From contig NZ_BFCH01000008.1 of NCBI RefSeq assembly GCF_003112775.1, forward strand, positions 105,551 to 169,550: a stretch of 64,000 nucleotides of DNA. Direction: 5' to 3'. Made by a program: the position numbers and the translations under genes. The stretch is from Mycobacterium montefiorense. GTDB lineage: Bacteria; Actinomycetota; Actinomycetes; Mycobacteriales; Mycobacteriaceae. Below the pieces are notes generated by a model, which had not been told where the DNA came from, made no database searches, and was given only the letters and a program-made list of their open reading frames with translations. The stretch's first letter is position 1. Every line of letters starts with the position of its first letter. This document shows positions 54,334-63,758 of the stretch, piece after piece.

Positions 54334-54738
54334 TCAGAATTTCAATCCGTTCTCGCGGGCGGCGTCGGCCAGCGCCGCGATCCGTCCGCCGTAGCTGTAT
54401 CCGCCACGGTCGAACACCACGTTGTCGATGCCGGCAGCCTTGGCACGCTCGGCGATCAGTTGGCCGACCCGCACGCTGCGGGATTTCTTGTCCCCGTCCA
54501 CTCCACGCACGTCGGACTCGATGGACGACGCGGCAGCCACCGTGGTGCCGTTCTCGTCGTTGACCAGTTGCACGTGAATATGGCGTGCGGACCGGTTCAC
54601 CACCAGCCGCGGACGCTGCTGGGTGCCCTCGATCTTCTTGCGCAACCGGGCGTGCCGGCGCAGCCGGGAAACCCGGCGAGTTGCGGAAATGCTCTGCCCC
54701 ACCGGCTTCCGCTCGGTAGTAGCTTGTTTCTGCGCCAT
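54334..54738 (-). CDS. rplR: 50S ribosomal protein L18
   Basis: 134 residues. [45 protein letters not shown] and [25 protein letters not shown] are diagnostic of L18, the 5S rRNA binder. The N-terminus ([16 protein letters not shown]) is a mycobacterial-type extension. It lies 2 nt after rplF and 22 nt before rpsE. Confidence 0.98.
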   Translation of the reverse strand: MAQKQATTERKPVGQSISATRRVSRLRRHARLRKKIEGTQQRPRLVVNRSARHIHVQLVNDENGTTVAAASSIESDVRGVDGDKKSRSVRVGQLIAERAKAAGIDNVVFDRGGYSYGGRIAALADAARENGLKF

Positions 54739-54740
54739 GA

Positions 54741-55280
54741 CTACTTACCTGTCTTTCCGACCTTGCGGCGGACCTGCTCACCCTCGTAGCGCACGCCCTT
54801 GCCCTTGTACGGGTCGGGGCGACGCAGGCGGCGGATGTTCGCCGAGATCTGGCCGACCTTCTGCTTGTCAATGCCGGTGACGCTGAACTTCGTCGGCGTC
54901 TCGACCGCGAACGTGATGCCCTCGGGCGCCTCGATCAACACGGGGTGGCTGTAGCCCAGAGCGAATTCGAGGTTGGAGCCCTTGAGCTGCACCCGGTAGC
55001 CGACGCCGAAGATCTCCATCTTCGTGGTGTAGCCCTGCGTGACGCCGGTGACCAGGTTGGACACCAGGGTGCGCGAAAGCCCATGCAGCGAACGGTTTTC
55101 CCGCTCGTCGTCCGGACGGTTGACCACAATGGCACCGTCTTCGCTGCGTATCACCGTGATCGGCTCGGCGACGGTCATGTCCAGGGAACCCTTGGGGCCC
55201 TTGACCGAGACCTTCTGGCCGTCGATCGTTACATCGACTCCGGCGGGAACCGGAATCGGCTTCTTACCAATGCGCGACAT
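54741..55280 (-). CDS. rplF: 50S ribosomal protein L6
   Basis: 179 residues: [33 protein letters not shown] at the N-terminus, and [28 protein letters not shown] at the C-terminus, the rRNA-binding L6 signature. It lies 10 nt after rpsH. Confidence 0.98.
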   Translation of the reverse strand: MSRIGKKPIPVPAGVDVTIDGQKVSVKGPKGSLDMTVAEPITVIRSEDGAIVVNRPDDERENRSLHGLSRTLVSNLVTGVTQGYTTKMEIFGVGYRVQLKGSNLEFALGYSHPVLIEAPEGITFAVETPTKFSVTGIDKQKVGQISANIRRLRRPDPYKGKGVRYEGEQVRRKVGKTGK

Positions 55281-55290
55281 GGTTACCCCC

Positions 55291-55689
55291 TCACCACACG
55301 TACGCGAGGACTTCGCCGCCCACGCCCTGTCTGGCGGCCTGACGGTCAGTCAGCAGGCCCGAGGATGTCGAGATGATCGCGACGCCCAGCCCGCCCAGCA
55401 CGCGTGGCAGGCCGGTGGACTTCGCGTACACCCGCAGACCGGGCTTGGAGACCCGGCGCAGCCCCGCGATGCTGCGCTCCCGGCTGGGCCCGTACTTGAG
55501 CTGCACTACCAGCGATTTGCCGACCCGAGCATCTTCGGTCCGGAAATCAGTGATGTACCCCTCGCTCTTGAGGATCTGGGCGATGTTCGCCTTGATCTTC
55601 GAATGAGGCAGGGTCACCTCGTCGTGGTATGCCGAATTGGCGTTGCGCAGACGTGTCAAAAAGTCTGCGATCGGATCCGTCATTGTCAT
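55291..55689 (-). CDS. rpsH: 30S ribosomal protein S8
   Basis: 132 residues: [36 protein letters not shown] and the C-terminal [22 protein letters not shown], the S8 signature. S8 binds 16S helix 21 and, in E. coli, represses the spc operon. It follows rpsN by 85 nt. Confidence 0.98.
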   Translation of the reverse strand: MTMTDPIADFLTRLRNANSAYHDEVTLPHSKIKANIAQILKSEGYITDFRTEDARVGKSLVVQLKYGPSRERSIAGLRRVSKPGLRVYAKSTGLPRVLGGLGVAIISTSSGLLTDRQAARQGVGGEVLAYVW

Positions 55690-55774
55690 GACAGCGTTGG
55701 TACCTTCCTCGCGATGGTTCCCGTTAGGGGCCTGTCGCGCACCTGTTCTGGGGTGGTCTTTCGTCCTGTGCCTG

Positions 55775-55960
55775 TTACCAGCTGCTCTTTTGCACGCCGG
55801 GCAACTCGCCCGCGTGCGCCATTTCGCGCAGGCAGATCCTGCACAGCCCGAACTTGCGGAAGACCGCGCGCGGGCGACCGCACCTGTTGCAGCGCGTGTA
55901 GCCGCGCACCGCGAATTTCGGTTTGGCGTTGGCCTTGTTAACGAGTGCCTTCTTAGCCAT
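55775..55960 (-). CDS. rpsN: 30S ribosomal protein S14, zinc-binding type Z
   Basis: 61 residues with two CxxC pairs ([12 protein letters not shown] and [11 protein letters not shown]), which mark the short zinc-binding form (RpsN1/RpsZ) rather than the zinc-free paralogue induced on zinc starvation. It lies 4 nt after rplE. Confidence 0.97.
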   Translation of the reverse strand: MAKKALVNKANAKPKFAVRGYTRCNRCGRPRAVFRKFGLCRICLREMAHAGELPGVQKSSW

Positions 55961-55964
55961 CTAC

Positions 55965-56528
55965 TCAGTTCTCCTTGAACGGAAAGCCGAGGGCCCGCAG
56001 CAGCGCTCGTCCTTCGTCGTCATTCGTCGCCGAGGTGACGACGTTGATGTCCATGCCGCGGACCCGGTCGATCTGGTCCACGTCGATCTCGTGGAACACC
56101 GACTGCTCGGCCAGACCGAAGGTGTAGTTACCGACACCGTCGAACTGCTTGGGCGAAAGCCCGCGGAAGTCACGAATACGCGGCAACGCAATGGAAGTGA
56201 GCCGGTCGAGGAATTCCCACATCCGGTCGCCCCGCAGGGTGACCCGGGCACCGATCGGCATGCCCTCGCGCAACTTGAACTGCGCGATGGACTTGCGGGC
56301 CTTGCGGATTTCGGGCCGCTGGCCAGTGATCAGCGCGAGGTCGCTGACCGCGCCGTTGATCAATTTGGCATCCCGGGCTGCGTCGCCCACGCCCATGTTC
56401 ACCACAACCTTGGTGACGGTCGGGATCTGCATGACGTTGCCATAGCCGAATTCCTTGTGCAGCGCATCGCGAATTTCGCTGCGGTAGCGCTCTTTCAGGC
56501 GCGGCTGCACTTTCTCTGCAGTGGTCAT
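55965..56528 (-). CDS. rplE: 50S ribosomal protein L5
   Basis: 187 residues: [44 protein letters not shown] and [17 protein letters not shown] block [20 protein letters not shown]5 binds 5S rRNA and contacts the P-site tRNA. The ATG shares one base with the rplX stop. Confidence 0.98.
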   Translation of the reverse strand: MTTAEKVQPRLKERYRSEIRDALHKEFGYGNVMQIPTVTKVVVNMGVGDAARDAKLINGAVSDLALITGQRPEIRKARKSIAQFKLREGMPIGARVTLRGDRMWEFLDRLTSIALPRIRDFRGLSPKQFDGVGNYTFGLAEQSVFHEIDVDQIDRVRGMDINVVTSATNDDEGRALLRALGFPFKEN

Positions 56529-56845
56529 CAGATGTCCTTGCCGTTGCGCTTGGAGATACGGACGCGCTTACCTGTCTCCTCGTCGACCCGGTAACCGACG
56601 CGGGTCGGCTTACCGTCGGAGTCGACCACCATCACGTTGGAGATGGCGATCGGTGCTTCCTGAGTGACGATTCCGCCCGACTGGGCTCCGCGCTGGTTGG
56701 TCGAAACCGCGGTGTGCTTCTTGATCGCGTTGACACCCTGGACCAGCACCCGGTTGCGCTCCGGGTAAACCTTCAGCACTTTGCCTTTAGCGCCCTTGTC
56801 CTTGCCCGCGATCACCAGGACGGTGTCGTCCTTTTTGACCTTCAT
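56528..56845 (-). CDS. rplX: 50S ribosomal protein L24
   Basis: 105 residues. The KOW motif is visible in [42 protein letters not shown]24 starts 50S assembly. It abuts the rplN stop directly. Confidence 0.98.
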   Translation of the reverse strand: MKVKKDDTVLVIAGKDKGAKGKVLKVYPERNRVLVQGVNAIKKHTAVSTNQRGAQSGGIVTQEAPIAISNVMVVDSDGKPTRVGYRVDEETGKRVRISKRNGKDI

Positions 56846-57214
56846 CTACAAAACCTCCGGGGCCAGCGAGATGATCTTCATGAATCGCTTCTCGCGCAAT
56901 TCACGCCCGACGGGCCCGAAGATGCGGGTTCCGCGTGGGTCGTTATCGGGCTTGATGATTACCGCAGCGTTCTCGTCGAACTTGATGTAACTGCCGTCGG
57001 CACGCCGACGCTCCTTGACGGTGCGCACGACGACGGCCTTGACGACGTCACCACGCTTGACGTTGCCGCCGGGGATTGCGTCCTTGACGGTGGCGACGAT
57101 GACATCACCGATGCCGGCGTAGCGTCGCGACGAGCCACCGAGCACCCGGATGCACAAGATCTCCTTGGCGCCCGTGTTGTCGGCGACCTTCAGCCGCGAT
57201 TCCTGCTGAATCAC
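56846..57214 (-). CDS. rplN: 50S ribosomal protein L14
   Basis: 122 residues: [46 protein letters not shown] is the full L14 signature. It is the first gene of this spc segment, as is usual when S10 and spc operons are separate transcripts. Its promoter must lie in 57215-57466, since DUF4436 genes rather than rpsQ are upstream. Confidence 0.98.
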   Translation of the reverse strand: MIQQESRLKVADNTGAKEILCIRVLGGSSRRYAGIGDVIVATVKDAIPGGNVKRGDVVKAVVVRTVKERRRADGSYIKFDENAAVIIKPDNDPRGTRIFGPVGRELREKRFMKIISLAPEVL

Positions 57215-57466
57215 TCGATCTCCTGACTGAGTTCACGTGTGCACGACAGGAAACACCACAAACCTGACATGCGCGGTCTTTGTTACTGAAGGGCACGCAG
57301 AGCCTGTGACGCTTGCACGCACCGGCCGAGGTCTGCCCAAGGCAACCCCTAGAGTTTAGGTGAAGACCTGCTCAGCGCCAAATTCCGGCCGAAGCCAATC
57401 CCGGCCGCCCCGAACCGGGGCACCGGCGTACCGCCACCTACAGCGCCGACGCCGTGACCAGCGCAA
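57215..57466. other. promoter region of the spc ribosomal operon
   Basis: 252 nt without a gene between rplN and the first DUF4436 gene. It should contain the rplN promoter. The stretch before ATG 57214 has TCAGGAGATCGAG as ribosome binding site. No specific -10/-35 could be fixed with confidence. Confidence 0.4.
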
Positions 57467-58420
57467 TCAGTCCCCTTGCCGGACCCAAGAGAAGATGTAG
57501 AGGCTCATCGCCACCACCAAGGCGATCAGCACCCATTGCACGACGGCCTGGTCAATCCAGGACCCCGGTGGCGGCGATCCGGGCAGGATGTTGCGCAGCG
57601 GGACGATCGCGAACAGCATCGCGGCGTACCAGGTGCCGAACGGCGGCACGAATTTTCTCTTGCCCATCGCCATCGGGATGGCCACCAGCAGCGCCAGGGT
57701 CGGCAGGGTGATCAGCACGATGCAGATGAACATGTCGAAGACCAACGGCCCCTTGGCCCGCTTCATGGTGATCACCAGCTGCGCGTCGTCGAGACCGCGC
57801 GAGTTCACGTCACTGGTTTCATCGACGCGGTTGACGTCGACGTCCCAGCCATCCAGCCCGCCGGTTACTTCGACACGGGCCGGTATTTTCTTGCGATCAT
57901 CGCCGGAGCCGATGAAGGTGTCCGCCGAGATCTTTTCGGTCCTGTACGTGTCGAACGGCCAGTTGGCAGGATCACCGTGGGCCTCGATGGTGGTCTCGAC
58001 CTGCGCCGGCGCCTTCCCTTTCGGGAATTGCAGATCGCCCAGGTCGTTTGTCGGATACAGGCGCACCGCGACGTCGGTGTTCAGCACGTCGAATCGCTTG
58101 TCGTACAACGAATCCGGGGGATAAACCAGCACATCGACCTTGAGCCGATTCGCGGTGGTTTTGAAATCGTCGAGGCGCAACTGCACGATCGTGTCATTGC
58201 CCCCTCCCTGGCTCAGGTCCAGCGGCGGCAGCGGGCCGGCCGATCGCTGCAGGTAGTGCACACCGAACAGCGAAAAGCCGTAGGCACCGATGACTATCGC
58301 CAGAATGAACGCGCCGAGCGAGATGCGCGGCCGGTGCCGGCCGAGATAGCCGAACAGGCCCGCTGATTTTCGCTGATCCGGCTGTGGGGGCGCCGGAGCC
58401 TGCGGAGTTTCGGTGGTCAT
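57467..58420 (-). CDS. DUF4436 membrane protein, copy 1 (Rv0713-like)
   Basis: 317 residues. One N-terminal membrane segment (ISLGAFILAIVIGAYGFSLFGV) is followed by an extracytoplasmic domain of about 160 residues (RLKVDVLVYPPDSLYDKRFDVLNTDVAVRLYP, DGWDVDV). Three C-terminal membrane segments follow (FDMFICIVLITLPTLALLVAI, the FGTWYAAMLFAIVPLRNILPGSPPPGSWIDQ signature, WVLIALVVAMSLYIF). The function of DUF4436 is unknown. The position next to rplN matches M. tuberculosis Rv0713. Confidence 0.88.
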   Translation of the reverse strand: MTTETPQAPAPPQPDQRKSAGLFGYLGRHRPRISLGAFILAIVIGAYGFSLFGVHYLQRSAGPLPPLDLSQGGGNDTIVQLRLDDFKTTANRLKVDVLVYPPDSLYDKRFDVLNTDVAVRLYPTNDLGDLQFPKGKAPAQVETTIEAHGDPANWPFDTYRTEKISADTFIGSGDDRKKIPARVEVTGGLDGWDVDVNRVDETSDVNSRGLDDAQLVITMKRAKGPLVFDMFICIVLITLPTLALLVAIPMAMGKRKFVPPFGTWYAAMLFAIVPLRNILPGSPPPGSWIDQAVVQWVLIALVVAMSLYIFSWVRQGD

Positions 58421-58555
58421 TGATCCCGGCCAGCAACTCGCCGGCGAAGTCTGACATTCAGGGGCGACACGGGCAGATGGTAGCGAACATCCGGGGTCAC
58501 CGCGCAGCGAAATCGCATGCCAGAACGGGTTTTGTCATCTGCGCGTTAGCCGCCG

Positions 58556-59488
58556 TTAACGTGCGGCGCCCGGTTCACGATCGGCCACGCAGCGAAACCC
58601 GATATGGGTGGTGGCGGTGTCCTGCGATTGCGGCGAACGGGCCGCCGGACGGTAGCGGTGGCAGTACTCCGGCGCGCACAGATGCGAACCGCCCTTCAAC
58701 GTCTGGCTGACCGCCGGATCTGCGGGTCCCGCCGGCGCGCAACAGGCTTTCGGCGGCTGATCGAGGCGATGGTGTGCGGAAAACTCCGTGTCGGTCCACT
58801 CCCACACATTGCCGATCATGTCGTGCAGCCCAAACGCGTTGGGCGCAAACTCGCCCACCGGCGACGTTCCCACCCAGCCGAGCGCGCCGTCGTTGCGGTA
58901 CGGGAAGCTGCCCTGCCAGGTGTTGGCCATCAGCTGCCCGTCGGGATTGCATTCGTCGCCCCAGGCATAGGTCGTCGTGCTCCCACCGCGGGCCGCGTAC
59001 TCCCACTCGGCTTCGGTGGGCAGCCGGCGCCCGGCCCAGCGCGCGTAGGCGGCGGCGTCCGGATACGCGACCTGCACGACCGGATGATCGGCCCGGTCCG
59101 CGACACCGCTGTCCGGTCCGAACGGATGGCGCCAACTCGCCCCCGGCATCCAGTCCCACCACTGCCGCCAGTCCCGCAGGTCTACCGGGCCCGGCGTGGG
59201 TCGGAAGACCATCGCGCCCGCAGCTAGCTCGCCGGGATCGGCGCCAGGGTACAGCGCCGGGTCGATCTCCTGCTCCGCGATCGTGACATAGCCTGTGGCG
59301 TCGATGAATTCGGCAAATTGCACATTGGTCACGGGGTGCCGCTCCACTGCGAACGGGCTCACGGTCACGGTGTGGACCGGCGCCTCTTCGGGGTAGAAGC
59401 TCGTCGAGCCCATACGGAAGGTACCGCCGGGGAGGTCGACCAACTCGGTGAGCACCACCTCAGGGTAGGCGGCGCCCGCCCACGTCAT
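58556..59488 (-). CDS. formylglycine-generating enzyme (sulfatase maturase)
   Basis: 310 residues of the SUMF1/FGE fold, closely resembling M. tuberculosis Rv0712. LPTEAEWEYAARGG, MIGNVWEWTDTEF and LKGGSHLCAPEYCHRYRPAARSPQSQDTATTHIGFRC are family blocks. The last holds the two copper-binding cysteines that oxidise the sulfatase active-site Cys to formylglycine using oxygen. The start may be the GTG near 59455, which is the usual N-terminus (VLTELVDLPGG). The presumed substrate, an arylsulfatase, lies at the right edge of the window. Confidence 0.92.
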   Translation of the reverse strand: MTWAGAAYPEVVLTELVDLPGGTFRMGSTSFYPEEAPVHTVTVSPFAVERHPVTNVQFAEFIDATGYVTIAEQEIDPALYPGADPGELAAGAMVFRPTPGPVDLRDWRQWWDWMPGASWRHPFGPDSGVADRADHPVVQVAYPDAAAYARWAGRRLPTEAEWEYAARGGSTTTYAWGDECNPDGQLMANTWQGSFPYRNDGALGWVGTSPVGEFAPNAFGLHDMIGNVWEWTDTEFSAHHRLDQPPKACCAPAGPADPAVSQTLKGGSHLCAPEYCHRYRPAARSPQSQDTATTHIGFRCVADREPGAAR

Positions 59489-59498
59489 GCCCCGCGCG

Positions 59499-60398
59499 CT
59501 ACTCCGATTGCCGATACCACGTCAGCATGTACATGCCCATCGCCCCGACGAGCGCGATCAGCACCCAGATCACCAAGGCTTGGTCGATCCACGCACCCGG
59601 CGGTGGAGCCCCGGGAAGGAAGTTGCGTATCGGGATGACGGCGAACAGCATCGCGGCGAACCAGGTCACGAACGGCGGCACGAACTTCCGCTTGCCCAAC
59701 GCGATTTGGATGGCCACTGCGAATGCCAAGGCCGGCAGGCTGAAAAGAACCAGGCAGATTCCCAGGTCGAAGATCAGCGGGCCCTTCGCGCGGTGCAACG
59801 TGATGATCGCGCTGTCGGGGCGCTCCGAGTCTTGGCTGGCTTCACCCACGTGCTCGACGCTGACGTCCCAGCCGTCCAGCGCACCGGTCACTTCCACTCG
59901 CGCCGGAACGTATTGACGGGCATCGCCGGTCCCGACGAGCACCTCGGCCGAAAGGGTGTCGGTGGTATAGGCGTCGAAAGGCCAGTTATTCGGATCGCCA
60001 TGTGCCTCGACCGTGGTGGCAACCTGCGCCGGCGACTTTCCGGCCGGGTATTGCAGGTCGCCCAGATCGTTCGCCGGATCCATTCGTACGGCGGTGTCGG
60101 TCTTGAGAACGTCGAGCCGTTTGTCGAACATCGAATCCTGCGGGATCACAAGAACCTTCACCGTGAGGCGGTTGGCGACGGTCTTGAGCTCCTCGAGCCG
60201 GACCAGCACCACGGTGTCGTCGGTCGCATTGAGGTCCGGCGCCTTGATCGGGGCGCCCGATCTGGCCAACAGGTGGAAGCCGAACAACGACAGACCGTAC
60301 ACCGCGAGGAACGCCACCAGAATGCCCACACTGAGCAGCAAGTGGCGTTTCTGCTTGGGTGGCGGAGCGGCGTGCGTTGGCGGGGATTGGGCGGTCAT
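59499..60398 (-). CDS. DUF4436 membrane protein, copy 2
   Basis: 299 residues with the same layout as copy 1: one N-terminal segment (LLLSVGILVAFLAVYGLSLFGF), the extracytoplasmic part (ANRLTVKVLVIPQDSMFDKRLDVLKTDTAVRMDP, DGWDVSV) and three C-terminal segments with VTWFAAMLFAVIPIRNFLPGAPPPGAWIDQ. It lies 10 nt before FGE on the same strand, so the two are likely cotranscribed. Confidence 0.87.
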   Translation of the reverse strand: MTAQSPPTHAAPPPKQKRHLLLSVGILVAFLAVYGLSLFGFHLLARSGAPIKAPDLNATDDTVVLVRLEELKTVANRLTVKVLVIPQDSMFDKRLDVLKTDTAVRMDPANDLGDLQYPAGKSPAQVATTVEAHGDPNNWPFDAYTTDTLSAEVLVGTGDARQYVPARVEVTGALDGWDVSVEHVGEASQDSERPDSAIITLHRAKGPLIFDLGICLVLFSLPALAFAVAIQIALGKRKFVPPFVTWFAAMLFAVIPIRNFLPGAPPPGAWIDQALVIWVLIALVGAMGMYMLTWYRQSE

Positions 60399-60882
60399 CG
60401 GTCACCTCCGCGGGGGACGATTGGCAACAGATTCAACATCGCCGGGCCATTACAGCTAACCGAAGGCGACACAAAGTCAGATGGTAATCAACTCGTGCCG
60501 ATCATGGGTGAAATGCGATTTTTCGCAAACTGCCATAGGCCGCCGGTACCCGCGGTCGGCGGCGCAATCGTCAATTCACCTGATATTTGTTTGCGCGTCG
60601 CTTCGATAACTGTAAATGTCGACGTGTGTCGAAAGCGGGGTGGAGATGCACCCCGAAACCGGGCTCGCCGCCGACGCCGGGCGCCGTCGTGGTCATCCAG
60701 GCCACGCGTACCAACCCGCCCGATATCTATGCTGCCGGAGACTGAGTGCACATCTGCCAGCCCCCGATCCGATTTATGCGGTCATCCCAGGTCACCGCTG
60801 CCGTGCAGCACACCGCGTCGCGAGACGTCGGTGACAGCCCACGGCTGTTTCACCATCTGCCGATACAGAGGAGGCAATCAAC
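60399..60882. other. divergent promoter region between DUF4436 copy 2 and pstS
   Basis: 484 nt without a credible gene. Short frames lack family features. The last 25 nt contain GAGGAGGCAATCAAC, the pstS ribosome binding site. A phosphate-response (PhoP-type) site would be expected if pstS is phosphate-regulated, but I could not fix one by eye. Confidence 0.4.
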
Positions 60883-62010
60883 GTGAAGCACAACAAACCG
60901 GCTGCCGCCATAAGCGTGCTGACCGCGGCCGCATTGGTGCTCTCGGGATGCGGCAAGCCTCACACATCCCTGTCCTACGCCAATGGATCGAGGGTGGACT
61001 GCGGCGGTAAACAAGAGATCACCGCCAGCGGTTCGACCGCACAGGCAAATGCGGTGAAGCAATTCATCGACGCGTTTACGAAGGCCTGCAACGGGCAAAA
61101 CCTCTCCTACACCGCAAATGCTTCGGGCGCGGGAGTCGCCGACTTCCTGGCGGGTAGGACCGATTTCGCCGGGTCCGACTTGCCGCTGTCCGGTGACCAG
61201 TACGCGGTTGCCAAGCAGCGTTGCGGCGGGGCTGACGCCTGGAACCTGCCCGTGGTGTTCGGCCCGATCGGTATCACTTACAACCTCAACGCTATTGACT
61301 CGCTGGTGCTCGACGCGCCCACGCTCGCCCGGATCTTCAATGGCAGCATCACGCGCTGGGACGATCCGGCCATCACCGCGCTCAACGCCTCGATGCCGCC
61401 GGAGAATATCCACGTCGTCTACCGCGCCGACCCATCCGGCACCACCGCCCACTTCCAGGCCTACCTGCAGGCCGCGTCCGGCGGAGCCTGGGACAAGGGC
61501 ACCGGCAAGATATTCAACGGGGGCGTCGGCAGCGGCGCCCATGGCAATATCGGCACTTCGGCGGAGGTGAAGAACACCGAGGGCGCGATCTCCTACAACG
61601 AGTTGTCGTTCGCTATGCAGGAGGGACTGTTCGCCGCCCAGATTAAAACCCCGGCGAGCCGGAAGTCGTTGCGCCCGGTACGCATCGGCACCGACAGCGT
61701 CGGTAAAACCATCACCAACGCCAAGATCATCGGCAAGGGTAACGACCTCGTGTTGGACACCACGTCCTTCTATAACCCCACTCAGCCGGACGTCTACCCG
61801 ATCGTGATGGTCACCTACGAGATCGTCTGCTCGAAGTACCCCAACACCGACGAGGGCCAGGCGGTCAAGGCGTTCCTGCAGGCGGCCGTCGGCCCCGGCC
61901 AGGCCGACCTCGACAAAAACGGCTACATCCCGCTGCCGGCCGATTTCCAGTCACGAGTCTTCAGCGCAGTCGACGCCATTACCTCTGCGCCGATAGCGAA
62001 TTCGGGCTGA
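60883..62010 (+). CDS. pstS: phosphate ABC transporter substrate-binding lipoprotein
   Basis: 375 residues. The signal sequence ends in the lipobox VLSGC. The phosphate-binding fold shows [77 protein letters not shown] and [14 protein letters not shown] 60883 has a strong GAGGAGG site. No pstC, pstA or pstB follows; the next genes are on the other strand, so this PstS must work with a transporter encoded elsewhere. Confidence 0.93.
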   Translation: MKHNKPAAAISVLTAAALVLSGCGKPHTSLSYANGSRVDCGGKQEITASGSTAQANAVKQFIDAFTKACNGQNLSYTANASGAGVADFLAGRTDFAGSDLPLSGDQYAVAKQRCGGADAWNLPVVFGPIGITYNLNAIDSLVLDAPTLARIFNGSITRWDDPAITALNASMPPENIHVVYRADPSGTTAHFQAYLQAASGGAWDKGTGKIFNGGVGSGAHGNIGTSAEVKNTEGAISYNELSFAMQEGLFAAQIKTPASRKSLRPVRIGTDSVGKTITNAKIIGKGNDLVLDTTSFYNPTQPDVYPIVMVTYEIVCSKYPNTDEGQAVKAFLQAAVGPGQADLDKNGYIPLPADFQSRVFSAVDAITSAPIANSG

Positions 62011-62023
62011 GGCTTTTCGAGTT

Positions 62024-62949
62024 CTAGGTTTGTTTCGGCGTCTTTCGATCTCGGTGCCTCCACCAGGCGGAAACGAATATCGTCATCGCGACGACCAGGC
62101 CTATCAACACCCACAGCACGACGGCCTGGTCGATCCAGGATCCGTACGGTGGATTGCCGGGCAGGATGTTGCGCAGCGGAACGATGGCGAACAGCATCGC
62201 GCCATACCAGGTGATAAACGGCGGGATGAACGATGTCCTACCCAAAGCCATCGGAATGGCCACCCACAACGCCAAGATCGGCAGGGCAATGAGCACCAGG
62301 CACACACCGACATCGAAAATCAGCGGGCCCTTAGCCCGGTGCAGCGTGATGATCACGTTGTCCATGACATTGGGATCCGCCTCGTCACGGTCGTGAATTC
62401 GGGTGACACTGGCGTCCCAACCGTCCAGCCTTCCGGTCACTTCCACACGGGCTGGCGCCTTTTCGCGGCTCGGACCGGTTCCGGTGAACACGTCGGCGGC
62501 GATGACATCCGTTTTGTAGGAGTCGAACGGCCAGTTACCCGGATCGCCACGCGCCTCGATGGTGGTGGTGACTTGCGCCGGCGCTTTACCTACCGGGTAC
62601 TGCAGGTCGCCTAGGTCGTTGTCGGGATACAGTCGCACGGCGGCGTCGGTGGTCAGTACCCCGAAGTTCTTGTCGTACAGCGAATCTTTCGGGTAGACAA
62701 GCACATTGACCGTCAGGCGATTCGCCACGGTTTCAGCTCGCTCAGGTTCACCTGCACGACACTGTCCTCGGCCTCGACCTTGCTGAAATCCACAGCAGCA
62801 AGCGGCGGTGCCGATTTGGCCAACAGATGCACCGCAATCAGGGACAAGACGTAGACACTGATGAGCGCTACAAGAATCCCGAAAGCGATCGCGATTTGGC
62901 GTCCCCGCGAATCGGGCCTCGACGGTGGCAAAGGGGTCTCAACGGTCAT
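62024..62949 (-). pseudogene. DUF4436 membrane protein, copy 3, frameshifted
   Basis: The first 74 codons (to 62728) give MTVETPLPPSRPDSRGRQ, the N-terminal membrane segment and SVVQVNLSELK, then stop prematurely at about 62715. The rest (TVANRLTVNVLVYPKDSLYDKNFG ... ITWYGAMLFAIVPLRNILPGNPPYGSWIDQ) continues in another frame. Copy 2 reads EELKTVANRL there, so one base is missing in the AAACC stretch at about 62730. It may be a true pseudogene, a sequencing error or a rare slip site. Confidence 0.78.
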
Positions 62950-63035
62950 ACAACATCACCACCACGAATTCGACGAGCAATTTGACGCCTTCCCGGCAGG
63001 CACGGGGTCAGATGCTAGCAGTCGGGCGCTGCATT

Positions 63036-63758
63036 TCAGGGGATAACGACGGCAAATTGCTGCATCACCGTGGATTTCGCCGCGCTGAAACCGGGCGCAG
63101 CCGCGGGCCCCTCCAGATGGATGACGACGAGAAATGCCTTGGTATTCGTCCAGATGTGGGTAATGCGGTCGGCGAAGGCGATCCCACCGGCTCCTGCCAG
63201 GCTGCCGCTGAGCAACTGGCTGCTGTAGCCGCAGAACTGAGCGGCGTCCACGCTGACTTGGACGCCCAGCTTGGCGGTGCGCAGGTCGGCACCGTAGTGC
63301 AAGAACGCCCCACCAGGCTCGAGGTCGGTTCCGGTGATGGTCACCTTCGCCGACAAACCTTGCGGCCCACTCGCGGTCAGCGCCACATCACCGGTGCCCG
63401 CCGCCGAGTCCCAGCCCGGGGGTAACGGCACAGTGAGCCGAGGCGCCACCGGATCCGAAACCGAAGCCGAAGCCATCAGGCCGTCGCCGGTCGCCACAGG
63501 CAAGCATACCAGGGCATTGGGCGGAATGTGTTCGGGCAGTGTGGTCTCGACGCCGGGCACGGGCTCTGCAGGATCGGATCGGCGTGGCGACTTATACGTC
63601 GTCACCGAGGTGGTGGCGCTGGCTCGAACGGCGTTGCCCCCCGTGGTTCTGCCACACCCTGTGACGATGCATGCCAGCACACAGATCACCCCCGCCACGG
63701 CAAGCGCGCCAGGCGTCGCTCGCAGGCAGCGTTCAGTCTCGCGAGAATGCCAGTGCAA
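63036..63758 (-). CDS. LpqN-like lipoprotein
   Basis: 240 residues from TTG 63758. The signal segment ALAVAGVICVLACIVTGC ends in a lipobox. The mature part has PLPPGWDSAAGTGDVAL, GGAFLHYGADLRTAKL, a pair of cysteines (LVCLP and QFCGYSSQ), and FADRITHIWTNTKAFLVVIHLE, resembling mycobacterial LpqN/LpqT-type lipoproteins. The role is unknown, but LpqN-type proteins are cell-envelope proteins. It overlaps the arylsulfatase end by 26 nt, suggesting cotranscription. The frame is open to 63899, but that would displace the signal sequence inward. Confidence 0.7.
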   Translation of the reverse strand: MHWHSRETERCLRATPGALAVAGVICVLACIVTGCGRTTGGNAVRASATTSVTTYKSPRRSDPAEPVPGVETTLPEHIPPNALVCLPVATGDGLMASASVSDPVAPRLTVPLPPGWDSAAGTGDVALTASGPQGLSAKVTITGTDLEPGGAFLHYGADLRTAKLGVQVSVDAAQFCGYSSQLLSGSLAGAGGIAFADRITHIWTNTKAFLVVIHLEGPAAAPGFSAAKSTVMQQFAVVIP

